From Pseudomonas ekonensis (GTDB lineage Bacteria; Pseudomonadota; Gammaproteobacteria; Pseudomonadales; Pseudomonadaceae): a stretch of 64,000 nt of DNA. Location of the stretch: assembly GCF_019145435.1 (NCBI RefSeq), contig NZ_JAHSTS010000001.1, forward strand, positions 2,432,001 through 2,496,000, in the 5' to 3' direction. Positions 42,906 through 53,200 of the stretch are shown one piece after another. Numbering within the stretch: position 1 is the first letter of the stretch; each line of letters begins with the position of its first letter. Both the position numbers and the translations under genes were made by a program. The notes under the pieces were generated by a model, which did not search any database, was not told the origin of the DNA, and was given only the letters and a program-made list of their open reading frames with translations.

Positions 42906-43835
42906 ATGAAACCCCAGATGCTCTACGAACTGCGCGTGCTCACGGGCCTGCACCGTGGCGCGGCCCTGCCGCTGACCGGCGACGAGTGGAGCATCGGCTC
43001 CTCCAACGGCGCTGACCTGGCGCTTTACGATCCCGGCATCAAGGACCGCCATTGCCTGCTGCGGCTGGTGGACGACACCTGGTCGCTCTCGCGCAAGGAC
43101 GGCGCGGTGACCGACAGCGAAGGGCACAAGGTCGACGCCATCGACACCCTGGAACCGGGCACGCCCTTCTCGCTCAACGGCGTCTGGCTGTCGGTGGTCA
43201 GCGCCAACACCGAATGGCCCGAGGACGAGGATCCCGTCGCCGACGCCTTTGAGCCCGAAGCCTTGCCGCTGAACGCCGAACCGGATGACGCCCCCCGGCC
43301 GCAAGCGCTGGTGCAGCCCCGTCCGCTGCTCGGACCGCTGCTCTTGCTGGGCGCATTGGCGCTGTTTCTCGGGGCGTTGATCTGGGGCCTCAGCGCCGAG
43401 GACCCGGTGCCGCCGGTGCCCGTCGCCCCGGCCCGCACGCCGCTCAAGGATGCCGCCGCCGTGCGCGGGGTGCTGGAGGACATGCTCAAGGAACGGGAGC
43501 TGCAAAGCCGCATCAGTATCGTCGAGGAACAGGGCAAGCTGCTGCTCAAGGGCCGTTTCGAAGAAGACGATCTGCTGCAATCCACCGAACGCATGCTGCT
43601 GCGTTTCGAACAGCAATACCGCAGCCCGCTGCCGGTGCAGAGCGCCCTGCCCCCGGCCACCGATGTCTTGCCGTTCACCGTGGTGCAGATCAGCAATGCG
43701 CGCTTGCCCAGCGTGCTGACCAGCGACGGCCGCCGCCTGTTCCTCGGCGACGAGGTCGCCGGCGTGCGGCTGGTGGACATCAGCGACCACACCGTGGTGT
43801 TCGAAGGCGACCAGCGCGTCGAGCTGAGCTGGTGA
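42906..43835 (+). CDS. hrpQ: HrpQ, inner membrane ring protein (SctD)
   Basis: 309 residues with the SctD plan: an N-terminal cytoplasmic FHA-like domain (about 1-100, GDEWSIGSSNGADLALYDPGIKDRHCLLRL), one membrane helix at about 139-162 ([22 protein letters not shown]), and a periplasmic part. It builds the outer of the two inner-membrane rings with HrcJ. ACGGAGTG precedes the ATG. It ends one base into the hrcN start. Confidence 0.88.
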   Translation: MKPQMLYELRVLTGLHRGAALPLTGDEWSIGSSNGADLALYDPGIKDRHCLLRLVDDTWSLSRKDGAVTDSEGHKVDAIDTLEPGTPFSLNGVWLSVVSANTEWPEDEDPVADAFEPEALPLNAEPDDAPRPQALVQPRPLLGPLLLLGALALFLGALIWGLSAEDPVPPVPVAPARTPLKDAAAVRGVLEDMLKERELQSRISIVEEQGKLLLKGRFEEDDLLQSTERMLLRFEQQYRSPLPVQSALPPATDVLPFTVVQISNARLPSVLTSDGRRLFLGDEVAGVRLVDISDHTVVFEGDQRVELSW

Positions 43836-45190
43836 TGCAGGCCGCTCTCGAACGCCTGGCCCAGTGGCAAGGCCAGCACCAGGCTCGCCTCGGGCACTGC
43901 GCGGCAGTGGAGATCCGCGGGCGCATCATCGGGGTCAGCGGCATCCTGCTGCACAGTCGCATGCCCCGTGCGCGGATCGGTGACCTGTGCCGGATCCGCC
44001 GGGCCGACGGCGGCGAGGTGATGGCCGAGATCGTCGGTTTCGACCGCGACCACACCCTGCTGGCGGCCCTCGGCCCGCTGGACGGGATCGCCGTCGGCGC
44101 GCCGGTCACGCCGTTGTTCCAGCCCCATGGCCTGGTGGTCAGCGACCGGCTGCTCGGCACTGTGCTCGACGGCTTCGGCCGCGCCCTCGGCGGCGAAGGC
44201 CCGGAGGCCTTTGCGCCCGCCGGCACGCCCGGCGCCTTGCCGGTGATCCGCGATGCCCCGGCGGCCACCGAACGGCCGCGCATCGAAGCCCCGTTGCCCA
44301 CCGGGCTGCGCGCCATCGACGGCCTGCTCACCCTGGGCGAAGGCCAGCGCGTCGGGGTGTTCGCCGGGGCCGGCTGCGGCAAGACCACCCTGCTCGCCGA
44401 ACTGGCGCGCAATACGCCGTGCCAGGCCATCGTGTTCGGCCTGATCGGCGAGCGGGGCCGCGAGCTGCGCGAGTTCCTCGACCATGAGCTGGACGCCGAA
44501 CTGCGCAGCCGCACCGTGCTGGTCTGCGCTACCTCCGACCGCAGCAGCATGGAACGGGCCCGCGCCGCCTTCACCGCCACGGCCATCGCCGAGGGGTTCC
44601 GCGCACAGGGCCGCTCGACGCTGCTGATCATCGACTCGCTGACCCGCTTCGCCCGGGCCCAGCGCGAGATCGGCCTGGCCAGCGGCGAACCGGCCGGACG
44701 CGGCGGCCTGCCGCCCTCGGTCTACAGCCTGCTGCCGCGCCTGGTGGAACGGGCCGGACGCACCGGCGACGGGGCGATCACCGCGCTGTACTCGGTGCTG
44801 ATCGAACAGGACTCGATGAACGACCCGGTGGCCGACGAGGTGCGCTCGCTGCTGGACGGCCACATCGTGCTGTCCCGGCGCCTGGCCGAGCGCGGGCACT
44901 ACCCGGCGGTGGACGTGCTCGCCAGCCTGAGCCGGACGATGGGCAACGTCACGGGAACCGAACAGCAGCACGGCGCCACACAGTTGCGCCGGCTGATGGC
45001 GGCCTACCAGCAAGTGGAGATGCTCCTCAAGCTGGGCGAATACCAGCCGGGCAACGACCCGTTGACCGATTGCGCCGTGGACTCACGGGCGCGGATCGAC
45101 GCCTTTCTGCAGCAGTCGCTGCGCGAACCCGTGTCGCTCGACGACACCCTCGACCATCTCTTGCAGGTGACCGCCGATGTCCCACTCTGA
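43835..45190 (+). CDS. hrcN: HrcN, type III secretion ATPase (SctN)
   Basis: 451 residues. Walker A GVFAGAGCGKTTLLAEL near residue 174, Walker B TLLIIDSLTRFARAQREIG near 262, and the PPSVYSLLPRLVERAGR segment near 290, all typical of the F1-beta-like hexameric ATPases that unfold substrates and strip chaperones. The ATG at 43835 overlaps the hrpQ stop as TGATG; the GTG one codon before is an alternative start. It overlaps hrpO by 14 bases. Confidence 0.97.
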   Translation: MQAALERLAQWQGQHQARLGHCAAVEIRGRIIGVSGILLHSRMPRARIGDLCRIRRADGGEVMAEIVGFDRDHTLLAALGPLDGIAVGAPVTPLFQPHGLVVSDRLLGTVLDGFGRALGGEGPEAFAPAGTPGALPVIRDAPAATERPRIEAPLPTGLRAIDGLLTLGEGQRVGVFAGAGCGKTTLLAELARNTPCQAIVFGLIGERGRELREFLDHELDAELRSRTVLVCATSDRSSMERARAAFTATAIAEGFRAQGRSTLLIIDSLTRFARAQREIGLASGEPAGRGGLPPSVYSLLPRLVERAGRTGDGAITALYSVLIEQDSMNDPVADEVRSLLDGHIVLSRRLAERGHYPAVDVLASLSRTMGNVTGTEQQHGATQLRRLMAAYQQVEMLLKLGEYQPGNDPLTDCAVDSRARIDAFLQQSLREPVSLDDTLDHLLQVTADVPL

Positions 45191-45629
45191 TTCCGACACC
45201 CTGTCGCCGGCCGGCGACGCGCTGCTGCCGACCCTCGACCTGCTGGCCCCGATCCGCCGCCACCGGCTGGCCATGGCCGAACAGGCCTGGCGCCGCCAGC
45301 GCGACGTGCTGGCGGCGTTACAGACGCGCCTGACGCAAATGGCCGACGAGCTGCAACGGCTGCGCCAAAGCCAGCAACAGGAACGCCGAGAGCAGCGCGA
45401 GCAGCACAGCCACCGCCCCCTGCCGCTGCACGAAATGAACCGCTGGCTGGCCGGCGAACAGCAGGCGATCCGTCGCATCGAGCGCTTCGAACAGCACTAC
45501 AAGGCCTTGCAGCAAGAGCATCGGCAACAGCAGCACTGGACCGACGACAGCCGCCAACAGCTGCGTCGGCGCCAGCGCGACCTGGAAAAGCTCGACTGCC
45601 TGCGCGACTTGTCCCGGGAGGCCTCATGA
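45177..45629 (+). CDS. hrpO: HrpO, ATPase stalk protein (SctO)
   Basis: 150 residues, almost all predicted to be a long two-stranded coiled coil rich in Gln, Arg, Glu and Ala (EELQRLRQSQQQERREQREQ type). This is the stalk, akin to F1-gamma/FliJ, that links the HrcN hexamer with HrcV. It starts inside the 3' end of hrcN and overlaps hrpP by four bases. Confidence 0.85.
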   Translation: MSHSDSDTLSPAGDALLPTLDLLAPIRRHRLAMAEQAWRRQRDVLAALQTRLTQMADELQRLRQSQQQERREQREQHSHRPLPLHEMNRWLAGEQQAIRRIERFEQHYKALQQEHRQQQHWTDDSRQQLRRRQRDLEKLDCLRDLSREAS

Positions 45630-46192
45630 GCGCACGTCCCGCCCTGCTCAAGCCGCCGCCCCGTCCAGCGGAACCGCCCCGTGCACGCCCGGAGCCGCAA
45701 GCGAGCGGCGCATGGCCGGCCCGGCACGGTTCCTTGCGTGAAGCGCACGGCGAAACCCACGACGACGGCGACCGTTTCGAACAACTGCTGGCAGGCGTTG
45801 ACGGCCCAAGTCCGGCTGACATCGGCCAAGGCACGGTGGCGGACTTCAGCGGCGGCGACCGCCAGCCCTCCGGCCAGGATCCAGAGCGTTGCGCCGCTGC
45901 TCCCCTGCCTGCCGGACCGTCGGCGGGCCTTTGGCAAACCCTGTTGGCGCGCCTGGAAGAACGGCTCGAAGCGCTCGACGCAGGACCGCTCGAAGTCCAG
46001 TTGCACATGCCGACCCTCGGCACGGTGTCGGCGCGGATCATCCAACACGGCGCCTCGCTGGAGATCGCCCTGGGCTTCGCCAAGGACAGCGCCCGGCGCT
46101 ATTGCGACGCCCGGCGGCAGGCCAGCGCCGACTGGCTCGGCCGGCAGTTGGGCCGCAGCGTGCGCCTGACCTTGCACCACGAGGCGCACTGA
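45626..46192 (+). CDS. hrpP: HrpP, needle/pilus-length and substrate-switch protein (SctP)
   Basis: 188 residues: a proline-rich, probably disordered N-terminal third (LLKPPPRPAEPPRARPEPQ) and a conserved C-terminal domain from about residue 100 (LLARLEERLEALDAGPLEVQLHMPTLGTVSARI) of the FliK/YscP type-III substrate-switch kind. HrpP is itself exported and moves the machine from pilus to later substrates. ATGA overlap with hrpO. Confidence 0.82.
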   Translation: MSARPALLKPPPRPAEPPRARPEPQASGAWPARHGSLREAHGETHDDGDRFEQLLAGVDGPSPADIGQGTVADFSGGDRQPSGQDPERCAAAPLPAGPSAGLWQTLLARLEERLEALDAGPLEVQLHMPTLGTVSARIIQHGASLEIALGFAKDSARRYCDARRQASADWLGRQLGRSVRLTLHHEAH

Positions 46193-46193
46193 C

Positions 46194-47228
46194 ATGCCGG
46201 CCCATGCCCTGCGCCTGCCCGGCCTGCCCGCCGCCGACGCCCAGGCCCGCCTGCAATTGGGTGCCGGCCTGGACCTGCACCTCGCCGCGCCTCAATCCGC
46301 CACGCTGACCCTGCGCCTGGCCCCCGAGCCCTTCGTCCGGGCACCGGGCAATGCCCTCGAAACCGCCTGCGGGCGGCTGTGGCTGGACGATGCCCAGCCG
46401 TTGCTCAGCCGTCTGTCGCAGTGCCCGGCGATCCTGGATCCGGCGCAACCGGCGTCGGACGACAACGACTGGTACTGGCCGCTGTACAACCATTACCTGG
46501 CCGCCGGACTCCAGTCGCTGCTCAGTCCGCTGCGGGCGGTGACGGCCCTGCCGGACGCGGGCATCGATTGCCTGCTGGGACTGCACGAGGACAGCGCAAC
46601 TGCTCTTGTCTGCCGCGCGCGGATACCCGCCGCCACGCTGCTGAACCTGATCCGGGGCGCGCCCTGGCAACGGCGGTCGAGCCATGACGCCGCGCCGCAC
46701 TGGCCGCTGCGCATCCCCCTGTCGCTGGGCTACTGCACGCTGAGCGCCGCGGATCTGGCCAGCCTGCGAACGGGCGATGTGCTGCTCGCCGAACAGCCGC
46801 TGTTCACCCCCGAAGGCCACGGCCACCTGCAACTCGGCGCCTGTCGCCTGCACCTGCGGATCGTGCCTGCAACGGACCTGCGTTTTACCCTCACTGAACT
46901 GGAAGACCTGCCCATGAACGCCTCCCTTGACGCTTTCGCCTTGGCCGACAGCGAGCCGCTGTACGCTGCGTCCGAATCCTTCGACGCGCAGCCCGATCCG
47001 GGCCGTTTCGACGACCTGCCGCTGGCCCTGACCCTGCGCGCCGGCAGCGTGAGCCTGAGCCTGGGCCAGTTGCGTCACCTTTGCGTCGGTTCGGTGCTGG
47101 CCTTCAGCGGCTGCGCACCGGGCCAGGCCAGCCTGTTCCAGGGCGAACGCGCGCTGGCCCACGGCGACCTGGTGGACATCGACGGCCGGCTGGGCCTGCA
47201 GATCACCCGCCTGGAGCCGCGCCCGTGA
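46194..47228 (+). CDS. hrcQ: HrcQ, cytoplasmic sorting platform C-ring protein (SctQ)
   Basis: 344 residues as one reading frame, whereas P. syringae has two genes, hrcQA and hrcQB. The C-terminal SpoA/FliN domain is at about 255-340 ([32 protein letters not shown]). An internal ATG at 46914 (residue 241), with GGAAGA eight bases before it, would give a 104-residue C-terminal product equal to HrcQB. Internal translation of this kind is known for SctQ proteins of other systems. A GTGA overlap joins it to hrcR. Confidence 0.92.
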   Translation: MPAHALRLPGLPAADAQARLQLGAGLDLHLAAPQSATLTLRLAPEPFVRAPGNALETACGRLWLDDAQPLLSRLSQCPAILDPAQPASDDNDWYWPLYNHYLAAGLQSLLSPLRAVTALPDAGIDCLLGLHEDSATALVCRARIPAATLLNLIRGAPWQRRSSHDAAPHWPLRIPLSLGYCTLSAADLASLRTGDVLLAEQPLFTPEGHGHLQLGACRLHLRIVPATDLRFTLTELEDLPMNASLDAFALADSEPLYAASESFDAQPDPGRFDDLPLALTLRAGSVSLSLGQLRHLCVGSVLAFSGCAPGQASLFQGERALAHGDLVDIDGRLGLQITRLEPRP

Positions 47229-47878
47229 ACCTGCAAGACGTCGATCCGCTGACGCTCGCGCTGTTTCTCGGGGCGCTGTCGCTGGTGCCGCTGCTGATGA
47301 TGATCTGCACCGCGTTCCTGAAGATCTCCATGGTGCTGCTGATCACCCGCAACGCCATCGGCGTCCAGCAGGCGCCGCCGAACATGGCGCTGTACGGCAT
47401 CGCGCTGGCGGCGACGCTGTTCATCATGGCCCCGGTGTTCAGCGACATGGGCCAGCGCTTCCGGCAGTTGCCCCAACGCATGGCCGACTACCCCGCGATG
47501 GAGAGCGCCGCCGGCCAGGTGGCCGAACCGTTGCGCAAGTTCATGTCGCGCAACGTCGACCCGGACATCCAGACCCACCTGCTGGAAAACACCCAGCGCA
47601 TGTGGCCGGCGGCCATGGCGGCCAAGGCCAGCCGCGACGACCTGTTGCTGGTCATCCCGGCCTTCGTGCTCTCGGAGTTGCAGGCGGGTTTTCAGATCGG
47701 CTTCCTGATCTACGTGCCGTTCATCGTCATCGACCTGATCGTCTCCAACATCCTGCTGGCCCTGGGCATGCAGATGGTGGCGCCGATGACCATCTCGCTG
47801 CCGCTCAAGATCCTGCTGTTCGTGCTGGTGGACGGCTGGACGCGGCTGCTCGACGGCCTGTTCTACAGCTACCTGTGA
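47225..47878 (+). CDS. hrcR: HrcR, export gate protein (SctR)
   Basis: 217 residues from a GTG at 47225 that overlaps the hrcQ stop. Four membrane helices and the conserved FliP/SctR segments [25 protein letters not shown] near residue 27 and [31 protein letters not shown] near 150 (given in parts) identify it. Five copies with HrcS and HrcT make the conical export gate in the inner membrane. Confidence 0.96.
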   Translation: MNLQDVDPLTLALFLGALSLVPLLMMICTAFLKISMVLLITRNAIGVQQAPPNMALYGIALAATLFIMAPVFSDMGQRFRQLPQRMADYPAMESAAGQVAEPLRKFMSRNVDPDIQTHLLENTQRMWPAAMAAKASRDDLLLVIPAFVLSELQAGFQIGFLIYVPFIVIDLIVSNILLALGMQMVAPMTISLPLKILLFVLVDGWTRLLDGLFYSYL

Positions 47879-47885
47879 GGACGCC

Positions 47886-48146
47886 ATGGAAACCCTGACC
47901 CTGTTCAAGCAGGCCATGCTGCTGGTGGTGGTGCTGTCGGCGCCGCCGCTGATCGTGGCGGTGATCGTCGGCGTGCTGACCTCGCTGCTTCAGGCCGTGA
48001 TGCAGTTGCAGGACCAGACCCTGCCGTTCGCCGTGAAACTGGTGGCCGTGGGCATCGCCCTGGCGCTGACCGGGCGCTGGATCGGCGTCGAGCTGATCCA
48101 GTTGGCGCAACTGGCCTTCGCCATGATCCCGCAGACGAGGGCCTGA
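47886..48146 (+). CDS. hrcS: HrcS, export gate protein (SctS)
   Basis: 86 residues with two membrane helices, the FliQ/SctS form (FKQAMLLVVVLSAPPLIVAV, and LTSLLQAVMQLQDQTLPFA in the loop). TGAGGA lies just before the ATG. It adds four subunits to the HrcR-HrcT gate. Confidence 0.95.
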   Translation: METLTLFKQAMLLVVVLSAPPLIVAVIVGVLTSLLQAVMQLQDQTLPFAVKLVAVGIALALTGRWIGVELIQLAQLAFAMIPQTRA

Positions 48147-48147
48147 G

Positions 48148-48948
48148 ATGTTCCAGCCGGCCTTCGACGACATCAGCGAATCGATCATCGCCCTGACCGT
48201 CGGCATGGCGCGCCTGTACCCGTGCCTGTTTCTGATACCGGCGTTCGCCTTCCGGGAAATCAAGGGCGCGCTGCGCCACGCGATCGTCCTGGCGTTGGCC
48301 CTGGTGCCGATGCCGGCGATCCGCGCCAGCCTGGCCGGACGCGACCTCGGCTGGCTCGACCTGAGCGCTCTGATGCTCAAGGAGAGCCTGATCGGCCTGC
48401 TGCTGGGGCTGTTGCTGGCCATGCCGTTCTGGCTGTTCGAGTCGGTCGGCTGCCTGTTCGACAACCAGCGCGGCGCCCTGATCGGCGGGCAGATCAACCC
48501 GGCGCTGGGGGACAACACCTCGGAGCTGGGGCACATGTTCAAGCAGGTGCTGATCCTGCTGCTGATCCTCGGCGGCGGCTACGCCAGCCTCACCCAGGTG
48601 ATCTGGGACAGCTACGGCCTGTGGCCCGCCAGCCAGTGGTTGCCGATGCCCGCCGTGGACGGCTGGGGCCTGTACCTCAAGCTGCTGGCCAGCACCTTTC
48701 GCTTCATGGTGCTGTTCGCCGCGCCGCTGGTGGGCCTGTTGCTGCTGATCGAGTTCGGCATGGCGATCCTCAGCCTGTACAGCCCGCAGTTGCAGGTCTC
48801 GACCCTGGCGATGCCGGCCAAGAGCCTGATCGGCCTGGGCTTCCTGGTCCTTTATCTGCCGATGCTGTGCTGGCTGGGCAACGGCCGGCTGGCGGAACTG
48901 GCCGACCTCAGGCATCTGCTGCCCTTGCTGCTGCGCCCCGCCCCCTGA
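48148..48948 (+). CDS. hrcT: HrcT, export gate protein (SctT)
   Basis: 266 residues, about six to seven helices, of the FliR/SctT family, with RLYPCLFLIPAFAFREIKG near residue 24 and NQRGALIGGQINPALGDNTS near 106. One copy caps the HrcR5-HrcS4 complex. It begins one base after the hrcS stop. A 47-base gap follows before hrcU. Confidence 0.95.
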   Translation: MFQPAFDDISESIIALTVGMARLYPCLFLIPAFAFREIKGALRHAIVLALALVPMPAIRASLAGRDLGWLDLSALMLKESLIGLLLGLLLAMPFWLFESVGCLFDNQRGALIGGQINPALGDNTSELGHMFKQVLILLLILGGGYASLTQVIWDSYGLWPASQWLPMPAVDGWGLYLKLLASTFRFMVLFAAPLVGLLLLIEFGMAILSLYSPQLQVSTLAMPAKSLIGLGFLVLYLPMLCWLGNGRLAELADLRHLLPLLLRPAP

Positions 48949-48995
48949 GGCCTGCGCCCTGCGCCCTTAAACCTGAAACCTGACGAGCACCGCCC

Positions 48996-50087
48996 GTGAG
49001 CGAAAAGACCGAACAGCCCACCCCGAAGAAACTCGCCGACGCCCGCAAGAAAGGCCAGGTCGGCCAGAGCCAGGACGTGCCCAAGCTGCTGATCTTCGCG
49101 GCGCTGCTGGAGCTGATCCTGGGCCTGGCCGGCGGCGGCATCGGCAAGCTCGAGGGCTTGGTGATGCTGCCGCTGCGCCAACTGGACCGGCCCTTCGCCG
49201 CGGCGGTCGGCGAGGTGCTGACCAAGGCCGGCTGGGACTTGCTGCTGTTCATGCTGCCGGTGCTGGGCATCGCCGTGGCCATGCGCCTGGCCGGCGGCTG
49301 GGTGCAGTTCGGCCCGCTGTTCGCCCCCGAGACCCTGAAGCTGGACTTCGAGCGGCTCAACCCGCTGAACCAGTTCAAGCAGATGTTCTCCTCGCGCCAA
49401 CTGTTCAACCTGCTCAACAGCCTGTGCAAGGCCCTGCTGATCGGCGCGGTGCTGTATTGGGTGCTGCCGCCGGCCCTGAACGACCTGATCGGCTTGGCCA
49501 ACACCGATCTGGACACCTACTGGCAAGCGATGATCGCCCTGTTCAGCCGGCTGTCGCGCACCTGCCTGGGCGTGCTGCTGGTGCTGGCGGTGGCCGACTT
49601 CGCCTTGCAGAAGTACTTCTTCATCAAAGGCCAGCGCATGAGCCACGAGGACGTGCGCAAGGAATACAAGGAGATGGAGGGCGACCCGCACATGAAGTCG
49701 CACCGCAAGTCCCTGGCCCGCGAACTCACCCAGCAGCCGGCCGGCGCCGCGCCGGCCAAGGCGCCGGTGGAAGACGCCGACCTGCTGCTGGTCAACCCGA
49801 CCCACTACGCCGTCGCGCTGTTCTACCGCCCGCAGCAGACGCCGTTGCCGCGGATCGTCTGCAAAGGGCACGACGCCGAGGCCCGGGCGCTGATCGAGCG
49901 CGCCCGCCAGGCCGGCGTGCCGGTGATCCGCTTCGTCTGGCTGGCGCGCACGCTGTACCGCAGCGAGGTGGGCCATTTCGTCCCGCGCGAGACGTTGCAG
50001 GCGGTGGCCCAGGTCTATCGCCTGCTGCGCGAACTGGACGACGCCGCCCACGGCGAACTGATCGAGATGCCCGGCGTGCCGTACTGA
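48996..50087 (+). CDS. hrcU: HrcU, export switch protein (SctU)
   Basis: 363 residues from a GTG (VSEKTEQPTPKKLADARKKGQ, the universal SctU/FlhB start). Four helices in the first 215 residues are followed by the cytoplasmic domain with the self-cleavage site Asn-Pro-Thr-His at 267-270, in LLLVNPTHYAVAL. Cleavage between Asn and Pro allows the change to effector export. It is the last gene of the hrpJ operon; the ribosome site is weak. The effector's hrp box lies 13 bases after its stop codon. Confidence 0.96.
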   Translation: MSEKTEQPTPKKLADARKKGQVGQSQDVPKLLIFAALLELILGLAGGGIGKLEGLVMLPLRQLDRPFAAAVGEVLTKAGWDLLLFMLPVLGIAVAMRLAGGWVQFGPLFAPETLKLDFERLNPLNQFKQMFSSRQLFNLLNSLCKALLIGAVLYWVLPPALNDLIGLANTDLDTYWQAMIALFSRLSRTCLGVLLVLAVADFALQKYFFIKGQRMSHEDVRKEYKEMEGDPHMKSHRKSLARELTQQPAGAAPAKAPVEDADLLLVNPTHYAVALFYRPQQTPLPRIVCKGHDAEARALIERARQAGVPVIRFVWLARTLYRSEVGHFVPRETLQAVAQVYRLLRELDDAAHGELIEMPGVPY

Positions 50088-50099
50088 CGCCCCGGGGCT

Positions 50100-50127
50100 G
50101 GAACCAGGGCGCGAGCGCTGCCACTCA
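50100..50127 (+). promoter_or_regulatory. hrp box of the AvrE-family effector gene
   Basis: GGAACC-N15-CCACTCA, exact consensus, 77 bases before the effector ATG at 50205. It gives the effector its own HrpL-dependent transcript in addition to any read-through from hrcU. Confidence 0.94.
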
Positions 50128-50204
50128 GGGCAAAGGAATCTTTCCTGAACGCCTTCGGCGAGCCTAACGAACTCGCCCTGTCAGTCCATGACACGGAGAA
50201 CAGC

Positions 50205-53200
50205 ATGCAGTCACCGGTTCACGCCAATTTTGCCAGGGTCACTACCCCGATCACCGCCCCCACCGGGCAAAACCCGCAGGGCCTGGAACAGCGCCCCCAG
50301 GAGCCGACCCAACGCAGCGCCCATTCCTTGCGCCACGTGGGCCAGCGACTGATGCGCAACATCGGCCAACTGACCCAGGACCTGCGGGCCTTGCCGCGCC
50401 CCTGGGGACGCAGCCAGAACTCGGCCCCGACGGGCAACCTGGCCCCGGCCAACGGCGCACCGCTGCAGCGCGGGGCGGCGCCGGCGAGCGAGACGATCGA
50501 ACTCCAGGAACACCACAGCGAGGCCGCCGAGGCGTCCGGCGCCACCCCGCGCCTGAACCGCAGCAACGCCGGGCGCTTCGACAGCCACAGCGAACGCATC
50601 CAGCGCCAGGCCACGCCCGAGCCCCCTTCGGCAGGCATCAGCCTGGACGCCAAGGGCAAATCCAAGTTCCAGCACTTCCAGCCGCCGGCGGTCGGCGACC
50701 TGCTGCAAAACGCGCTGGGCCAGCCCAGCCAGCGCTATCAGGCCCAGCACAGCGCCGGCGACGGCCAGAACCATCTGCTGCTGGACCTTCAAGGCCACCT
50801 GCTGCACGTGAAACAGACCCCCACGGCGCTGGTGGCGCTGCGCAGCAGCCAGGCCGAAGGGCCGGTGACGGACAAGGCGTCGGCGTCGGCGGCGCCGGGC
50901 CTGACGTTCGAAGGCAACGCCGCCAAGGTCGGCGAAGGCGCACCGCTGCCCACCCTCGGGCGCGCGCAGATGGGGCACCTGACCGGCATCCACGAGGACT
51001 CCGCAGGCCAGACGCTGCGCCTGCACGACGGCAAACTGTATGAACTCGACCGCGCCAGCGCCACCTGGCAGCAGCCGGAAACCGAGGCCGAACCGGCCAC
51101 GTTCAGCCACCTCGCAAGCCAGGGGGACGGCAAGCTCTACGGCCAGAGCGGCGACAACCTGGTGGATCTGACCGACCATGATGCCGCACCGCTCACGGTG
51201 GCGGATCTCAAGGCGTTCTCCGTGAACAACGAGGGCATCGCCGCCAGCCTGAGCGGCGAAAAGAGCCAGACCCTGCAGTTCACGCAACTCTCGGACCACA
51301 CCGCCAAGTCCATGACCCTGGAGCTGAACGGCGGCTCGGCCGAACCCAAGCACATCGGCCTGACAGAGGACCGGCTGTTCGTCAGCGACACCGAAGGCCG
51401 CCTGTACAGCGTCGGGCGCGGAGAGATCGGTGACGACGAGACCACGCTCAAGCTCCAGCCGGACCTGCGCTTCCAGCCGCCGGGCGAACCGCTGGGCGGA
51501 ACCCGCCAGGCCGCCGGCTTCCTCCACAGCGACGACGGCAGCCTGCATGTGCTGGTCGGCGACAAGGCCGGACACAGCCATTCCCATCCGCTGGACGAAG
51601 CCCATCCCGCCCTCGGGCGCGGCTGGAACCTCAGCGACGCGCTGGTGCTGGACAACCGCCGCGGCCTGCCCGGCGCCGAGGCGCCGACCCCGGCCGCCAC
51701 GTTCGACCTGGACCGTTCCGGTCGCATCGGCCTGAGCGACGGCCGGGTGCAGAGCTGGGATTCCACCCTCCAAGACTGGAAAGACACCGGCATCAAGGAC
51801 ATCTCGCAGTTGCAGCGGGGCATCGACAGCAAGGCGTATCTGGTGCAGGACGGCAAGCTGCACAAGCTGGACGTCAAGCCCAAGTACGAGTCGGTGGCGG
51901 TCAACGACACCCATGCCCTCAACCGGCCGGTACGCACCACCGACGTGGCCCTGGGCGATGCGCTGCCGGGCCTGACCGACCGCCACGTAACCGCGTTCGC
52001 CATGCTCAACGACAAGCAGTTCGTGGCGCTGGACGACAACGACCGCTTCACCGCCCACCACAAGAACGGCGAAACCAGCGAACTGAGCCGCCTGGACCTG
52101 GAGGGCTCGGTGGCCTCCCTGGCCCTGGACGAAAACCACAACCTGCACGCGCTGACCACCGAGGGCAAACTGTTCACCCTGGCCAAGGACGACTGGCAGG
52201 CGCCGGCGGACAATCCGCGCCCCGAGGCCCGCTGGAAACCCGTGCCGCTGCCCGAGGGACGGACGCTGGCCAGCATCCGCACCGCCGACGACAACCGCCT
52301 GAGCGCCACCGTTCACGGCAGTGAGGACAACGCACAAGTGCAGCTCAAGGGCCAGGCGTGGCAACCGCTGACGCCGCGCCCGGCCGACCAGAACGCGCTG
52401 AACGACCTGTTCGGCCGGCTCAAGGACGGGGTCAAAACCGCCAAGATCCCCGGCACCGGCATGATGGCCAAGTACAGCCTCAACGTGATGGGCCGCGGCG
52501 CCGTGGAAACGGACAACCGCGCCAGCACGGGCGACTACATCCGCGCGCACATCTTCAAGCCGACCCTGGAAGTGCCCAGGCCGCTGAAGAACGTCGGCTA
52601 TCACCTCCAGCACCGCTACCAAGGCCGCGAGGGCCTGCGGCCGCTCTATGCCGCCGAAGGCCGGGAATTCAAGCGGCTGGAATTGCTGAGCGCGAAACCG
52701 CCGCAGACCGGCGCCGGCCAGGACCTGCAATCGCGCATCGCGGCGCTCGGCAACCGGCCCGGCCTGCAAGGCACCGGGTTGGTCGAGGCGCTGGAGGCGT
52801 TTCGCAAGGAACTGGAGGACAACAGCCTGCGCGCCACCCAGCACCTGGGCCGACACGCCGGCAAGTCCACGCTGCTGCAACAGAAGGAAGGCCTGCTCAA
52901 CGTTCACGGCGAGCTGTCGCCGCCGTCGCGGCGCAGCCAGTTGAGCCTGAAGCTGGACAAACTGTCGCAGAACTTCAACTTCGCCAGCTCCGGCCACGAC
53001 TTCATCAAGGAACTGAACGGCGCCCTGGCCCATCTGCCGCCCTCGACGCAGAACCGCACCGGCACGTTGCTCACGGAACTGCGCAACAGCGGGTTGCGGG
53101 TGTCCCACCAGAAGGCCGACATCCCCCTCGGCCAGCAGCGCGACGCCAGCGACAGCCTGGGCCTGATCAAGGCGCGGCTGGCGCTGGACGTGGGCACGCT

